Below are positions 21,798 to 30,055 of a DNA stretch of 51,819 bases, one piece after another. The position numbers were made by a program, and so were the translations under genes. Under the pieces are notes generated by a model, which searched no databases, was not told the DNA's origin, and saw only the letters and a program-made list of their open reading frames with translations. The stretch comes from Syntrophobacteraceae bacterium (GTDB taxonomy: Bacteria; Desulfobacterota; Syntrophobacteria; Syntrophobacterales; Syntrophobacteraceae). Positions within the stretch are counted from its first letter, which is position 1. Every line of letters starts with the position of its first letter. The stretch covers positions 1 to 51,819 of the forward strand of contig JALOOX010000044.1 of assembly GCA_025454175.1 (NCBI GenBank). The letters run 5' to 3'.

Positions 21798-24464
21798 TCA
21801 CAGCTTCAGCTCGACCCGGCAGGCTCCCTCTTCACACGCGGCGATCTTGAAGCCCAGTTTCTTGACCAGCTCCAGCATGGGCTGGTTTTCCGCCAGGATT
21901 TCACCGGACAGCAGCTGAACCCCGAAGTCCCTCGCGATGTCGATGACCTTCGAGATCAGCTGGGGGCCGAGACCTTTCCCCTGCCAGGGGTCGGCCACGA
22001 TGACGGCGAACTCGGCGGAGTCCCGCTCGGGCGTCGCCACCAGCCGCCCCACCCCCATCATGACCTCGGGTCCCGGCGGCTGCCCGATGGCGGCCAGGCC
22101 GATCTCCCGGTCGTAATCGTTCTGAGTGAAGCGGATGAGGGCCTCGTGCGGCCAGCTCTTGATCACCCGGAAGTACCGGAAATAAAGGGTCTGGTCGGAG
22201 CAGTTGTCGAGGAGGTCTTCCACGAGGGGCTCATCCTCGGGCTTGATGGGGCGTATCAGCACGGGAGTCCCGTCCTTGAGCAGCCAGTCGCTCTCGTATT
22301 GATTCGGGTAGGGACTGATGATGAGATGCCGTCGGGCGGCGATGTCCGTGGGCTCCAGCACGATGCGGGCGTCGATGGCGATGGGCTGCCCGCCGCTGAC
22401 CACCACGGGGTTGAGGTCCATTTCGACGATTTCCGGAAAATCCGTCACCAGCTGAGAAATCCGGACCAGGAACTCGGCCACGCGATCCAGGTCCGTCGGA
22501 GGGATGTTCCGGTAGCCCTGCAGGAGGCGATGAACCCGGGTCCTCTCCATCAACCGGCGGGCCAGCAGCAGATTGAGCGGAGGAAGGTCCACCGCGGTAT
22601 CCTTCATGACCTCGGTCCAGACGCCTCCCATGCCGAAGAGGATCAGGGGGCCGAAGTGGGGGTCCCTTCTGGCGCCGATCAGCAGCTCGATCTGGGTCTT
22701 CTTCACCATGCTCTGCACGGTCACTCCCGAAATCCTGGCCTCGGGCTTGAAGTTGCGGGCGCGGGCCGTGATCTCCTCGAAGGCCGCCGCCACCTCCTCG
22801 TCGTTTCTCAGGTGCAGCCGAACACCGTCGACATCCGATTTATGAGTAATGTCCGGCGAGTAGATTTTCACCACCACGGGAAACCCCATGTTCCTTGCGG
22901 CCTCGACGGCCGCCGAACCGCTGGATGCCGCAACGGTGCGGTTGACGGGAATGCCGTACGACGAGAGGATGGCCTTGGATTCGATTTCCGTCAGGAGCCC
23001 GGGTCGGCGCTTGAGGCATTCGTTGATGAACGTCCTGGCCTGGCGGCTGTTCACGCGGATATCGTGGGGGAAGCTGGGAGGGGTCTCCTGCAGAAGCTCG
23101 AGGTTGGTCGAGTACGAGACCATCTGCATGAACGTGTCCACGGCCTCTTCCGGGGTGGGAAAGGTGGGGATGGACGCATCGTTCAGGATGCGCACCCCTT
23201 CAGCCACGTCCCGCGCTCCCATCCAGACGGCCATGAGAGGCTTCCGCCGGTTCTGGATTTCGGCGGCCAGGGCCCGGGCGACCCCGGTGGGGTCGGTCAT
23301 GGCCTGGGGCGAGAGGATCACGATGAGCCCCGAGAGCTCCGGGGCATCGAGGCACACCCGAACCGCCTGAACATAACGATCCGGGGGGGCGTCCCCCAGG
23401 ATGTCGATGGGATTGGACCGGCTCCAGAACGAAGGCAGAAAGGCATCGAGCTTCGCCAAGGTCTCGGCGCTCAGGGCTGCCGGCTCCTCGCGCCACTTGC
23501 TGAAGGCGTCCACGGCCATGACGCCGGGCCCGCCCGCGTTGGTCACGATGGCGAGCCTTCCCCCCGTGGGGCGCTTCATCTTGCCCAGGGTCTCGGCGCA
23601 GCTGAAAAGCTGGCTGATGGTGTCCACTCGAATGATGCCGGCGCGGCGGAATGCGGCGTTGTACGCTTCGTCCTGGCCGGCCATGGCCCCCGTGTGGGAC
23701 GCGGCAGCCCTTGCCGCCGCCTCGCTGCGGCCGGATTTGACGACGATGATGGGCTTGACGCGGGACACCGAGCGGGCCGCGCTCATGAACTTCCGGTGCC
23801 GCGTCATGTTCTCCATGTAAATGATGATGCTGCGGGCGCGCGGGTCGTTGCCGAGGTAGTCGATCATGTCGGCGAAATCCAGGTCGGCCATGGACCCGAT
23901 GCTCACGAAATGGGAGAATCCAATCTTCTCCGTGGCGGCCAGGTCGAGGATGGCGCTGCAGATGGCCCCGCTCTGGGAGAGCAGCGCCAGGCTTCCGGGC
24001 TCGGCGGAGTGCGCGGCGAAGCTTGCGTTGAGCCGATTGGGTGGGCAGAGGATTCCCATGCAGTTTGGCCCAAGGTACCGAATACCCCAACGCTCGGCTT
24101 CGGCCTTGATCTCCTGCTCCAGCCGAGCCCCCTCATCCCCGACTTCCTTTCCTCCGGCCGAGATGATGATGGCCCCCCTGACTCCGGCCTCTCCGCACTG
24201 CCGCATGACTTCCGGCACTCCCCGGATGGGCACCGCGATGACGGCCAGGTCGACGGGAGCCTCCGCACGGGCAACGGTGGGACAGGCCTTGATCCCAAGG
24301 ATCTCAGGGTGACGGGGATTGACCGGGTATAGGGGACCGGAGAAGCCATCCTTGATGAGATTATCCAGGAGAGTGAAGCCTATGGAGCCCTCCCTGGGAC
24401 TTGCTCCGACCACGGCGATGGACTGCGGATTGAAGAACAGGTCCAGAATCGATTTTCTCATCAT
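21798..24464 (-). CDS. ADP-forming acyl-CoA synthetase fused to GNAT acetyltransferase (Pat-like)
   Basis: An 888-aa fusion. The order is CoA-binding domain (1-130, with VVGASPREGSIG), ligase CoA domain (150-290), linker, ATP-grasp domain (about 490-710, with PVVVKIYSPDITHKSDVDGV) and a C-terminal GNAT domain (about 730-880; acetyl-CoA loop DPWQGKGLG at 823-831). This is the architecture of the PatZ/Pka protein lysine acetyltransferase. In classical Pat the synthetase part is described as degenerate, but here the phospho-acceptor His257 (ASHTGAMAG) is present, so ATP-forming acetyl-CoA cleavage could be real. It is followed by the GH13 gene and preceded by a possible 53-codon ORF. Confidence 0.9.
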   Translation of the reverse strand: MMRKSILDLFFNPQSIAVVGASPREGSIGFTLLDNLIKDGFSGPLYPVNPRHPEILGIKACPTVARAEAPVDLAVIAVPIRGVPEVMRQCGEAGVRGAIIISAGGKEVGDEGARLEQEIKAEAERWGIRYLGPNCMGILCPPNRLNASFAAHSAEPGSLALLSQSGAICSAILDLAATEKIGFSHFVSIGSMADLDFADMIDYLGNDPRARSIIIYMENMTRHRKFMSAARSVSRVKPIIVVKSGRSEAAARAAASHTGAMAGQDEAYNAAFRRAGIIRVDTISQLFSCAETLGKMKRPTGGRLAIVTNAGGPGVMAVDAFSKWREEPAALSAETLAKLDAFLPSFWSRSNPIDILGDAPPDRYVQAVRVCLDAPELSGLIVILSPQAMTDPTGVARALAAEIQNRRKPLMAVWMGARDVAEGVRILNDASIPTFPTPEEAVDTFMQMVSYSTNLELLQETPPSFPHDIRVNSRQARTFINECLKRRPGLLTEIESKAILSSYGIPVNRTVAASSGSAAVEAARNMGFPVVVKIYSPDITHKSDVDGVRLHLRNDEEVAAAFEEITARARNFKPEARISGVTVQSMVKKTQIELLIGARRDPHFGPLILFGMGGVWTEVMKDTAVDLPPLNLLLARRLMERTRVHRLLQGYRNIPPTDLDRVAEFLVRISQLVTDFPEIVEMDLNPVVVSGGQPIAIDARIVLEPTDIAARRHLIISPYPNQYESDWLLKDGTPVLIRPIKPEDEPLVEDLLDNCSDQTLYFRYFRVIKSWPHEALIRFTQNDYDREIGLAAIGQPPGPEVMMGVGRLVATPERDSAEFAVIVADPWQGKGLGPQLISKVIDIARDFGVQLLSGEILAENQPMLELVKKLGFKIAACEEGACRVELKL

Positions 24465-24493
24465 GGCCTTACCCTCTGTGAATGGTCACAACA

Positions 24494-24655
24494 TTATCGC
24501 ACCCGTTCACGGAATTTCGTGAACGAAAGCTCGAGGTCCAGCTTCCTTTTGAACATGAGAGTCGCTAGAATCTCCTCGAATGACTTGCGAACGATCCCGT
24601 GCTCATCCAAGGAATCCTCCCGGAGGCGCCCCATGTCCGCTGCCAGCTCCGTCAT
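24494..24655 (-). CDS. Possible small protein upstream of the acyl-CoA synthetase
   Basis: A 53-codon frame from ATG 24655 with GGAGG 8 nt before it and high third-position GC. The predicted peptide is charged and helical (MTELAADMGRLREDSLDEHG, then RKSFEEILATLMFKRKLDLE). It ends 29 nt before the synthetase start on the same strand. It overlaps the first 23 nt of the divergent AraC gene, whose own ribosome site lies within it, so either it or that start choice may be wrong. No family recognised. Confidence 0.3.
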   Translation of the reverse strand: MTELAADMGRLREDSLDEHGIVRKSFEEILATLMFKRKLDLELSFTKFRERVR

Positions 24656-25643
24656 AAAGAGATCCTCCGGTGCTCCCACCGTGACCACCTTGAAATCCTT
24701 CAACCCCGACATCCTGGAACGGGCCCTCCCTTTTGCGGCTCCCGATTTCACCCTCCTTGCTCCCGGACCCTTCGTGGTACTCTTCGCCCAGGCCAGGATG
24801 GGAGATGGCTGGCTTGCCGTCGGGGACACGAAGCCGCCCATGCTCACGCGCATGTCGTGCCCCGGGGATTTCTGCCTCCTGGGCTTTGTCCTCGACGCCC
24901 GGGGGGAGGGACGCATCAACGGTCATTCGCTGCTTCCAGGAATGTGCATGTTCGCCACCGCCGGGGCGGAGATCTACTGCCGGACCGCAGAGCACACCAA
25001 GTGGGCCATCCTCTACATTCCGCAGGATCAGGCGCCTTCAATGGGGCCTCACCAGGACACGGCGGACCGTCCGGGCGACGTCGAGGCCTTACGGCTCTTC
25101 CAACCCGGGGAGCCCCACGCCGGGCGTCTTTTCCATCAAATTCAAAAACTATGGACCCTGAGCCTCGCCGGCATAGCCACGGAGGACGGGATCTCTCAGA
25201 TGGCTCAAATCAGGGGCGATTTCTTCGCCGCCTGGGCCAACGCCGCCACCGACGTCTCCCCGGCCAGGAGACGGGTGCTATTCGAGCGCAATCGACTGCT
25301 GCGGAAGGCCGACGAATACCTCCGCAGTCATGGGAAACGGTCCATCACCATGCGGGAGCTCAGCCGAGCCACGGGGGCCGGTGAGGGGGCCCTCCGCCGT
25401 GCCTTCGAGGATATTCTCGGCCTGCCCCCCGTCTCCTATCTTCGCCTGCTCCGCCTCAACGGCATCCACCAGGAATTGATGGATGCCAGTCCCGAGCAGG
25501 CCACCGTCGAATCATTGCGGAGCGCCTGGGGTTTCAAGGACAGGGCAAAATTCGCCAGGAGCTATGCGGCGCTGTTCGGAGAGAGCCCCGAGGAGACGCT
25601 GCGACAGAGGCGCGCGGCTTGCCCGACCCAGCCACTCCAATGA
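24633..25643 (+). CDS. AraC-family transcriptional regulator
   Basis: A 336-aa regulator. The C-terminal AraC DNA-binding domain (about 232-330) has two helix-turn-helices: ITMRELSRATGAGEGALRRAFEDILGLPPVSYLRLLRLN and, after a linker, VESLRSAWGFKDRAKFARSYAALFGESPEETLR, quoted in family blocks. The N-terminal 200 residues form an effector or dimer domain with a cupin-like strand pattern. The start is ATG 24633 with GGAGG 7 nt before it; the frame extends 38 codons upstream without protein character. It is divergent from the acyl-CoA synthetase gene and a candidate regulator of it. Convergent with the CxxCH gene, 14 nt away. Confidence 0.85.
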   Translation: MSAASSVIKRSSGAPTVTTLKSFNPDILERALPFAAPDFTLLAPGPFVVLFAQARMGDGWLAVGDTKPPMLTRMSCPGDFCLLGFVLDARGEGRINGHSLLPGMCMFATAGAEIYCRTAEHTKWAILYIPQDQAPSMGPHQDTADRPGDVEALRLFQPGEPHAGRLFHQIQKLWTLSLAGIATEDGISQMAQIRGDFFAAWANAATDVSPARRRVLFERNRLLRKADEYLRSHGKRSITMRELSRATGAGEGALRRAFEDILGLPPVSYLRLLRLNGIHQELMDASPEQATVESLRSAWGFKDRAKFARSYAALFGESPEETLRQRRAACPTQPLQ

Positions 25644-25657
25644 ATGCCGGGAGAACA

Positions 25658-26161
25658 TCAGGCCTCCCGGGCCATGAGCTGATCGTTCATGATCTCCCGA
25701 ACCTTATCCTCGATGACGGCTTCCATCCCGGCTTCTCTTTCCTCATCCAGGTCGAAGTCCAGGCTCGTCGGGCTGTGAATGGAAAGGAGCCCCAGGCCGG
25801 TGGCCAGGGCTGTGTGGACCCAGTCCCTCCAGCACTCCGTGGATCGCTCGTCCCCGTCCTTCAGCAGCTCCAGGGTAACCCGAAAGTCCTCTCCCAGCAT
25901 GGCCAGGTCGCCGTTGATCTCCTCCACCAGAGCCTGGTCCAGCCTCGGTCGCCGGACCTTAACGGACGGGGTGATCACGTCGAGGTAGGTGAGGAAAGGG
26001 TTCCGAGGGATGAGGTCGGCATGGCAGATGACACAGCGCGATGCGTCGTGCTCGATGGCGCTGTTTTCGGCAAACCGGTTCTGTCGTGCAATTTCCTTGA
26101 AATGCGCCTTGGTGTACTCGAGGCAGGAGAGCTGATCGCTATTGAGATGGTTCGGGGCCAT
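25658..26161 (-). CDS. CxxCH-containing protein of unknown function
   Basis: A 167-aa soluble protein not assigned to a family. Around residues 41-46 it has SRCVICHADL: a CxxCH that could bind haem c or, as there is no signal peptide, more likely a zinc or Fe-S site. The second half is acidic and helical (LVEEINGDLAMLGEDFRVTL, then DLDEEREAGMEAVIEDKVREIM). The start was placed at ATG 26161, with AAAGGGA 7 nt before it; the frame stays open 40 codons further upstream, where the peptide looks non-coding. It is convergent with the AraC gene. Confidence 0.55.
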   Translation of the reverse strand: MAPNHLNSDQLSCLEYTKAHFKEIARQNRFAENSAIEHDASRCVICHADLIPRNPFLTYLDVITPSVKVRRPRLDQALVEEINGDLAMLGEDFRVTLELLKDGDERSTECWRDWVHTALATGLGLLSIHSPTSLDFDLDEEREAGMEAVIEDKVREIMNDQLMAREA

Positions 26162-26302
26162 GGGCCAGTCCCTTTCGGCAATGGAACGCGGGGGGAAGTC
26201 GCCGGGTCGCATTTTGAGCAAGATCAAGAGCGAGTATAGGAATTCGAGGAGGCAATGACAACGTGGAAATGAGAAATCCATGAAACCCTGCTTCGTATCC
26301 TT

Positions 26303-26359
26303 TCATCCCGGCATCCAGTCCTTTTCCGTGGACTCCGGCTGAGAGACTGCCGGAATGAC
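26303..26359. repeat. REP-like inverted repeat
   Basis: TCATCCCGGCA at 26303-26313 faces TGCCGGAATGA at 26348-26358 (one mismatch). Inner bases TCCAGTCC and GGACTCC pair as well. This is the same CATTCC/CCGGCATCCAG type of dispersed palindrome as at 29858-29927 and 44953-44983. Confidence 0.55.
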
Positions 26360-26548
26360 GACTCGAGCGGGGGACACTCCATTGCGTTGAGCTGTATCAA
26401 GATCGTCTCCCGCCAAAATGAACCGCCGCTCGAATGGCCGACCATTCCGATGTGCATGGTGTTTGAGCTTTCCACAAGGCTTCTCGATCCTACCGAGCTC
26501 ATGCCCACCCCTGGTGCAGGGTTATCCCCAGAAGTAATCATACCAAAG

Positions 26549-26581
26549 TGATCAAGAGTGATCATTGATTCTACGTACGTA
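26549..26581. promoter_or_regulatory. Operator-like palindrome cluster
   Basis: Two TGATCA palindromes begin at 26549 and 26559, exactly 10 bp apart (one helical turn), followed by the perfect 10-bp palindrome TACGTACGTA at 26572-26581. The cluster lies about 170 bp upstream of the multicopper oxidase start. A regulator binding on one DNA face is plausible; no known consensus was matched. Confidence 0.35.
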
Positions 26582-26750
26582 TCCTATTTAAGTTACGCCT
26601 AAGAACTATATAGGTAGTTTTCTTGAGGTGTTTGCGTGCGCCGAGAAGCGATGGCGGATTCCGCGAAGTGCGCCTGCAGCTTCGCCGAGGATGAGCCTGT
26701 GAGCACCGGAAGTTGTGATTTCAAGCATACATAGCGAAGGAGTCGTCATC

Positions 26751-28217
26751 ATGAAACGAAGGGACTTTCTCAAGTACGGAGCGGCAGGTCTTTCGGCCCT
26801 CTGCGTCGGGGACTGCGTCCCCTGGATCATGAGGGACGAGGCTGAAGCGCAGGTCCGCCAGCCCCTTGTTCTGAATTTTCGCATCACCGATGCCATCAAG
26901 GAGATGGCGACCCACAACGCCATCAACCCGGCCAGGTGCTATTTCTGGATTTACAGGGAGGAGTCCCTCGAGCCGGACTGCCCCGGACCGCACATCTTTG
27001 CGACCACCGGCACCACGATCCAGATCACCATCACCAATGAGCTCGACGAAGTGCACAACATGGTGATTCCGGGTCCGGCCAACCCGCGAACCGGAGCACC
27101 GGCCCGGCGCCCGGTGTTCGACAGCGGGCCCATCGCCCCGGGTGCCACGGTGAGCAGGCGCTTCCGTGCCCCCGCTCCCGGCACTTACTTGTACCATGAT
27201 TCGCTCAACGCGCCGGTAAACCGGGTGATGGGGCTCCACGGAGCCTTCATCTCCATGCCGAGACCTCCAAGGGCTGTAGCCGCCAACAGGGTCGTCCGCA
27301 GGGTCACACCCTACCTGAGGCCGACGCCCAGCGTTCAGCGGCTTTTCAATCACCTGGGGAGCCCCCCGTCTCCCAACAGCAGGGTGGGGTCCGTCTGGTT
27401 TCCCGGCCTGTCCTGGGAACAGGGCGACACCCTCACCAACACCCCTCCCTTCCGACAGTACATCTGGCTGCTGCACCAGGCCAGCCCGAACCTGTTCGCC
27501 GCGGTGGGGGATTTCACACCCGGGCAGGATTTCCCGGCGGACCAGTTCGTGAACCGGTTCCTCCGCGACGAGTTCCAGGCCATACCCACCACCAATGCCA
27601 TTCCGCAGTACTTTACCATCAACGGACAGTCGGGGCATTTTTCGCACAACTCCCCCTACATCAACCCGAACAATCGCGTGGGAGAGCCAGTGCTCATTCG
27701 CGTGTTGAACGCCGGCCTATGGACCCATTCCCTGCACATGCACGGAAACCATTTCTACGTCCTGGCCACCAACGGGCTGATCCAGAACAATCTCCTTTTC
27801 GTGGACACCTTCAACGTCGAGCCCATGGATATCCAAGACTATCTCATCCCCTACCACCGGCCGCCCGATATCCCCAACAGCCGAGGCATCGGCATGCCCG
27901 ACCCGCCGCTGGTCACCTTGACGGGCGGGACCACCTGGCCACCGAACCAGGAACTGGCCACTTTCATCCCGGATGATCAGACGGGGCTCAACGTGCGACT
28001 GTCGCCCCTGTGCTACCCCATGCACGACCACTCGGAGCCGAGCCAGACCTCCCAGGGCGGCAACTACAACATGGGCATGATCGCGGGGTTCAACATCATC
28101 GGGGACCGAACCCTCCCGGGAGGCGTGGTGAGCTTTCCGCACCAGCCGCTGGTTTTCCCTCCCGGCCCGGAGAACGGCAAGTTCCCTCCGGCGGTGCCGC
28201 CGCCGTGGATGGACTGA
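26751..28217 (+). CDS. Multicopper oxidase-like protein, Tat-exported (C-terminal copper motifs)
   Basis: A 488-aa cupredoxin-repeat protein exported by the Tat system: RRDFLK at residues 3-8 precedes a hydrophobic stretch. In the last domain it keeps HSLHMHG (His326, His329, His331), the third motif of multicopper oxidases, and CYPMHDHSEPSQ (421-432), a variant of the fourth where HCH has become HDH. In the first domain the expected HWHG and HSH motifs are degenerate: only single histidines remain in DEVHNMVIPG and YLYHDS. Alone it should not assemble a full trinuclear centre. The next gene, 80 nt on, carries the missing motifs. GAAGGAG precedes the ATG. Confidence 0.8.
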   Translation: MKRRDFLKYGAAGLSALCVGDCVPWIMRDEAEAQVRQPLVLNFRITDAIKEMATHNAINPARCYFWIYREESLEPDCPGPHIFATTGTTIQITITNELDEVHNMVIPGPANPRTGAPARRPVFDSGPIAPGATVSRRFRAPAPGTYLYHDSLNAPVNRVMGLHGAFISMPRPPRAVAANRVVRRVTPYLRPTPSVQRLFNHLGSPPSPNSRVGSVWFPGLSWEQGDTLTNTPPFRQYIWLLHQASPNLFAAVGDFTPGQDFPADQFVNRFLRDEFQAIPTTNAIPQYFTINGQSGHFSHNSPYINPNNRVGEPVLIRVLNAGLWTHSLHMHGNHFYVLATNGLIQNNLLFVDTFNVEPMDIQDYLIPYHRPPDIPNSRGIGMPDPPLVTLTGGTTWPPNQELATFIPDDQTGLNVRLSPLCYPMHDHSEPSQTSQGGNYNMGMIAGFNIIGDRTLPGGVVSFPHQPLVFPPGPENGKFPPAVPPPWMD

Positions 28218-28297
28218 TTCGCTTAACCATCGATATTCCAGGGTCTCCGTGCGGAGCCTGGGGGGACTTCTCCACATTGGAGAGAAGGAGATCGACC

Positions 28298-29773
28298 ATG
28301 TCGTTTTCAAATCCAAGATTCAATATTCTGCGTCTGCCGATCTCGGTGACCGGGGTCGAGGGGGAAGCGGGCGAATTCGTCAAGATGTTCGATCCCCCCA
28401 CGGACAATCCGCCCCTGCCCGAGGCTTTGAACCCCACCAACCCGGTCCCCGAGGTCATGGAAGCCATCGAGGTGGACGAGAGGAACCTGCTCGATGTGAG
28501 CAGGGCACGCACCGTCCAGCGCAGACTTTCGACCGGTCAGAGGATCACCACCTGGGACAACAGGAGCCTGGAGTATTTCCTGTTCCGGGACAGTGACCTG
28601 GATTCGCGTTTCGATGATGCCACTTACCCGGCGGCAACCATCCGGGTGCCGCGCGGGGTCATTTTCCACTGCGAAGGCCAGGGCAGCCAGGGCCCTCACA
28701 CCATCCACTGGCACGGACTGGAGCCCACTCCGCAGAACGACGGCGTGGGGCACTGCTCCATGGAGATTGGATCGTACATCTATCAGCTTCAGCCCAACCA
28801 CACCGGCAGCTACTTCTACCATTGCCACCGGAACACCATGCAGCACTTCGAGTTCGGTCTTTTCGGGCTCTTCCTCGTGGAGCCGCCGGATGCCTATTTC
28901 GCCTCGGTGTCGGGAAGCAACTGGAGGACCCAGACCATCCCCAACCAGGTGGTTTTCAACAACATCCCGGTGGGTGCCTGCTCCGACGGCCGCTTTCGAA
29001 CCGAGGCCAACCTCCTGACGCTTCCCCTGGCCGTCCGAAACCAGTTCCCCGGCTTCGTGGGGGGTGACCCGGTCTTCGGGGTGGCGACCCCCACCCAGAC
29101 CCTGGCTGACATGAACCCCCACGCCTTCACCGTCCCCTACGACGTGGAAGCCGTCTGGGTGTTCGACGACCGGGACATCAACTGGAGCAACCTGGCCAGC
29201 AATGTGCGTCAGACCTTCCCCGTTCACGGCGCGGTCCCGGGTGAGGACGACGACTTCTTCGCCAACAACAGCGGTTTCTTTGCCTTCAACGATTTTCGAG
29301 CCAGCCACTGGTTCGTCACGGGTGTCCCGGTGCCAACCCTCGGCGGGCCGACGCCAGCGGCCATTGATCCGGCGGGGGCCGCACCCCGGGGAGGCGGACT
29401 GCCCGGCGGGGTCATTCCCCGCTGGCTCATGAGCGGCAAGGAAAACGTCCAGGTCGCGGTCAACGCGCAGGTGGGGCAGACCATCCTCATCCGGGCCCTG
29501 GATGCGGCGTACAACAGCACCCGCATCACTTTCCCGGTGGACGTGGTCATCATTGCCTGGGACGGCCGCGGGCTGGGGGTGCCTCCTTTCGGAGTCTACA
29601 GCCAGGCGACGGTGGTCAGGGCCGGCACGCCGATCCTCATCAGCACGGCCCGGCGCTTCGACGCCATCGTCCGTGCCACCGTTCCCATCCAGTCCAACGT
29701 GAGGGTCGAATTCCTGAGCACCCAGGGCGGAGCTTTACAGGCCGTGGCTCACATTCCTTTCAGGATTTCGTAA
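28298..29773 (+). CDS. Multicopper oxidase-like protein (N-terminal copper motifs)
   Basis: A 491-aa cupredoxin-repeat protein. Its first domain has HTIHWHG (His137, His139) and YHCHRNTMQHFEFGLFG (His175, Cys176, His177, His183), the motifs that supply half of a trinuclear cluster and, as in two-domain oxidases, a type 1 copper cysteine. The C-terminal domains contain no HxxHxH or HCH motif. No signal peptide is visible, although the function is expected outside the cytoplasm, so export bound to its Tat-carrying neighbour is possible. GAAGGAG lies 7 nt before ATG 28298. A hairpin follows the gene at 29789-29814. The function as a metal or phenol oxidase is inference. Confidence 0.8.
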   Translation: MSFSNPRFNILRLPISVTGVEGEAGEFVKMFDPPTDNPPLPEALNPTNPVPEVMEAIEVDERNLLDVSRARTVQRRLSTGQRITTWDNRSLEYFLFRDSDLDSRFDDATYPAATIRVPRGVIFHCEGQGSQGPHTIHWHGLEPTPQNDGVGHCSMEIGSYIYQLQPNHTGSYFYHCHRNTMQHFEFGLFGLFLVEPPDAYFASVSGSNWRTQTIPNQVVFNNIPVGACSDGRFRTEANLLTLPLAVRNQFPGFVGGDPVFGVATPTQTLADMNPHAFTVPYDVEAVWVFDDRDINWSNLASNVRQTFPVHGAVPGEDDDFFANNSGFFAFNDFRASHWFVTGVPVPTLGGPTPAAIDPAGAAPRGGGLPGGVIPRWLMSGKENVQVAVNAQVGQTILIRALDAAYNSTRITFPVDVVIIAWDGRGLGVPPFGVYSQATVVRAGTPILISTARRFDAIVRATVPIQSNVRVEFLSTQGGALQAVAHIPFRIS

Positions 29774-29788
29774 CCTGGAGGATAATTC

Positions 29789-29814
29789 AAGGGCAGGCCA
29801 AAAAGCCTGCCCTT
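29789..29814 (+). terminator. Hairpin after the multicopper oxidase pair
   Basis: A perfect 10-bp stem (29789-29798 with 29805-29814) around a CAAAAA loop begins 15 nt after the stop codon. There is no downstream T tract, so it may be a weak or Rho-linked terminator. Confidence 0.55.
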
Positions 29815-29857
29815 ATCAGTACAGCTCCACAGAACAAAAGTGACCATTATCCCGGGT

Positions 29858-29927
29858 CGTCATTCCCGCATGTTTTTGGCGGGAATCCAGAAGAAAAGCC
29901 TGGATGCTCGCCTTCGCGGGCATGACG
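29858..29927. repeat. REP-like palindromic repeat
   Basis: CGTCATTCCCGC at 29858-29869 pairs with GCGGGCATGACG at 29916-29927 (11 of 12). Inside, GGGAATCCAG faces CTGGATGCTC. This is a typical dispersed bacterial palindrome, located between the oxidase terminator and the cusB leader. Confidence 0.7.
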
Positions 29928-29997
29928 GGTGGTTATCGGAGACTCATTTGCGTGGCGCTGTACTGGCAATAAAAAGGTCCGCGAAGGGCTGTTCTTT

Positions 29998-30032
29998 TCA
30001 ACCTGAAACTTCAAACCTGAAACTTGAAACTT
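29998..30032 (+). repeat. Heptanucleotide repeat tract 2 (cusB leader)
   Basis: Five tandem 7-mers on the plus strand: TCAACCT, GAAACTT, CAAACCT, GAAACTT, GAAACTT. The tract ends 23 nt before the cusB start codon and is in the same sense relative to its gene as tract 1. Confidence 0.75.
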
Positions 30033-30055
30033 TTCAAAGCAGGGAGCTCGTCATC

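Larger units (their letters stand above)
26162..26750. other. 589-bp intergenic region before the multicopper oxidase pair
   Basis: No gene is seen. It contains a REP-like inverted repeat (26303-26359), an operator-like cluster of palindromes (26549-26581) and an AT-rich segment (26565-26620) that could hold promoter elements for the rightward oxidase genes. The rest is featureless. Confidence 0.5.

Noticed and set aside
21720..24332. Long open frame (870 codons) on the plus strand opposite the acyl-CoA synthetase fusion
   Set aside because: It is a high-GC antisense shadow: its residues (many His, Gly, Arg, Val, Asp) mirror the coding strand and no family motif appears.
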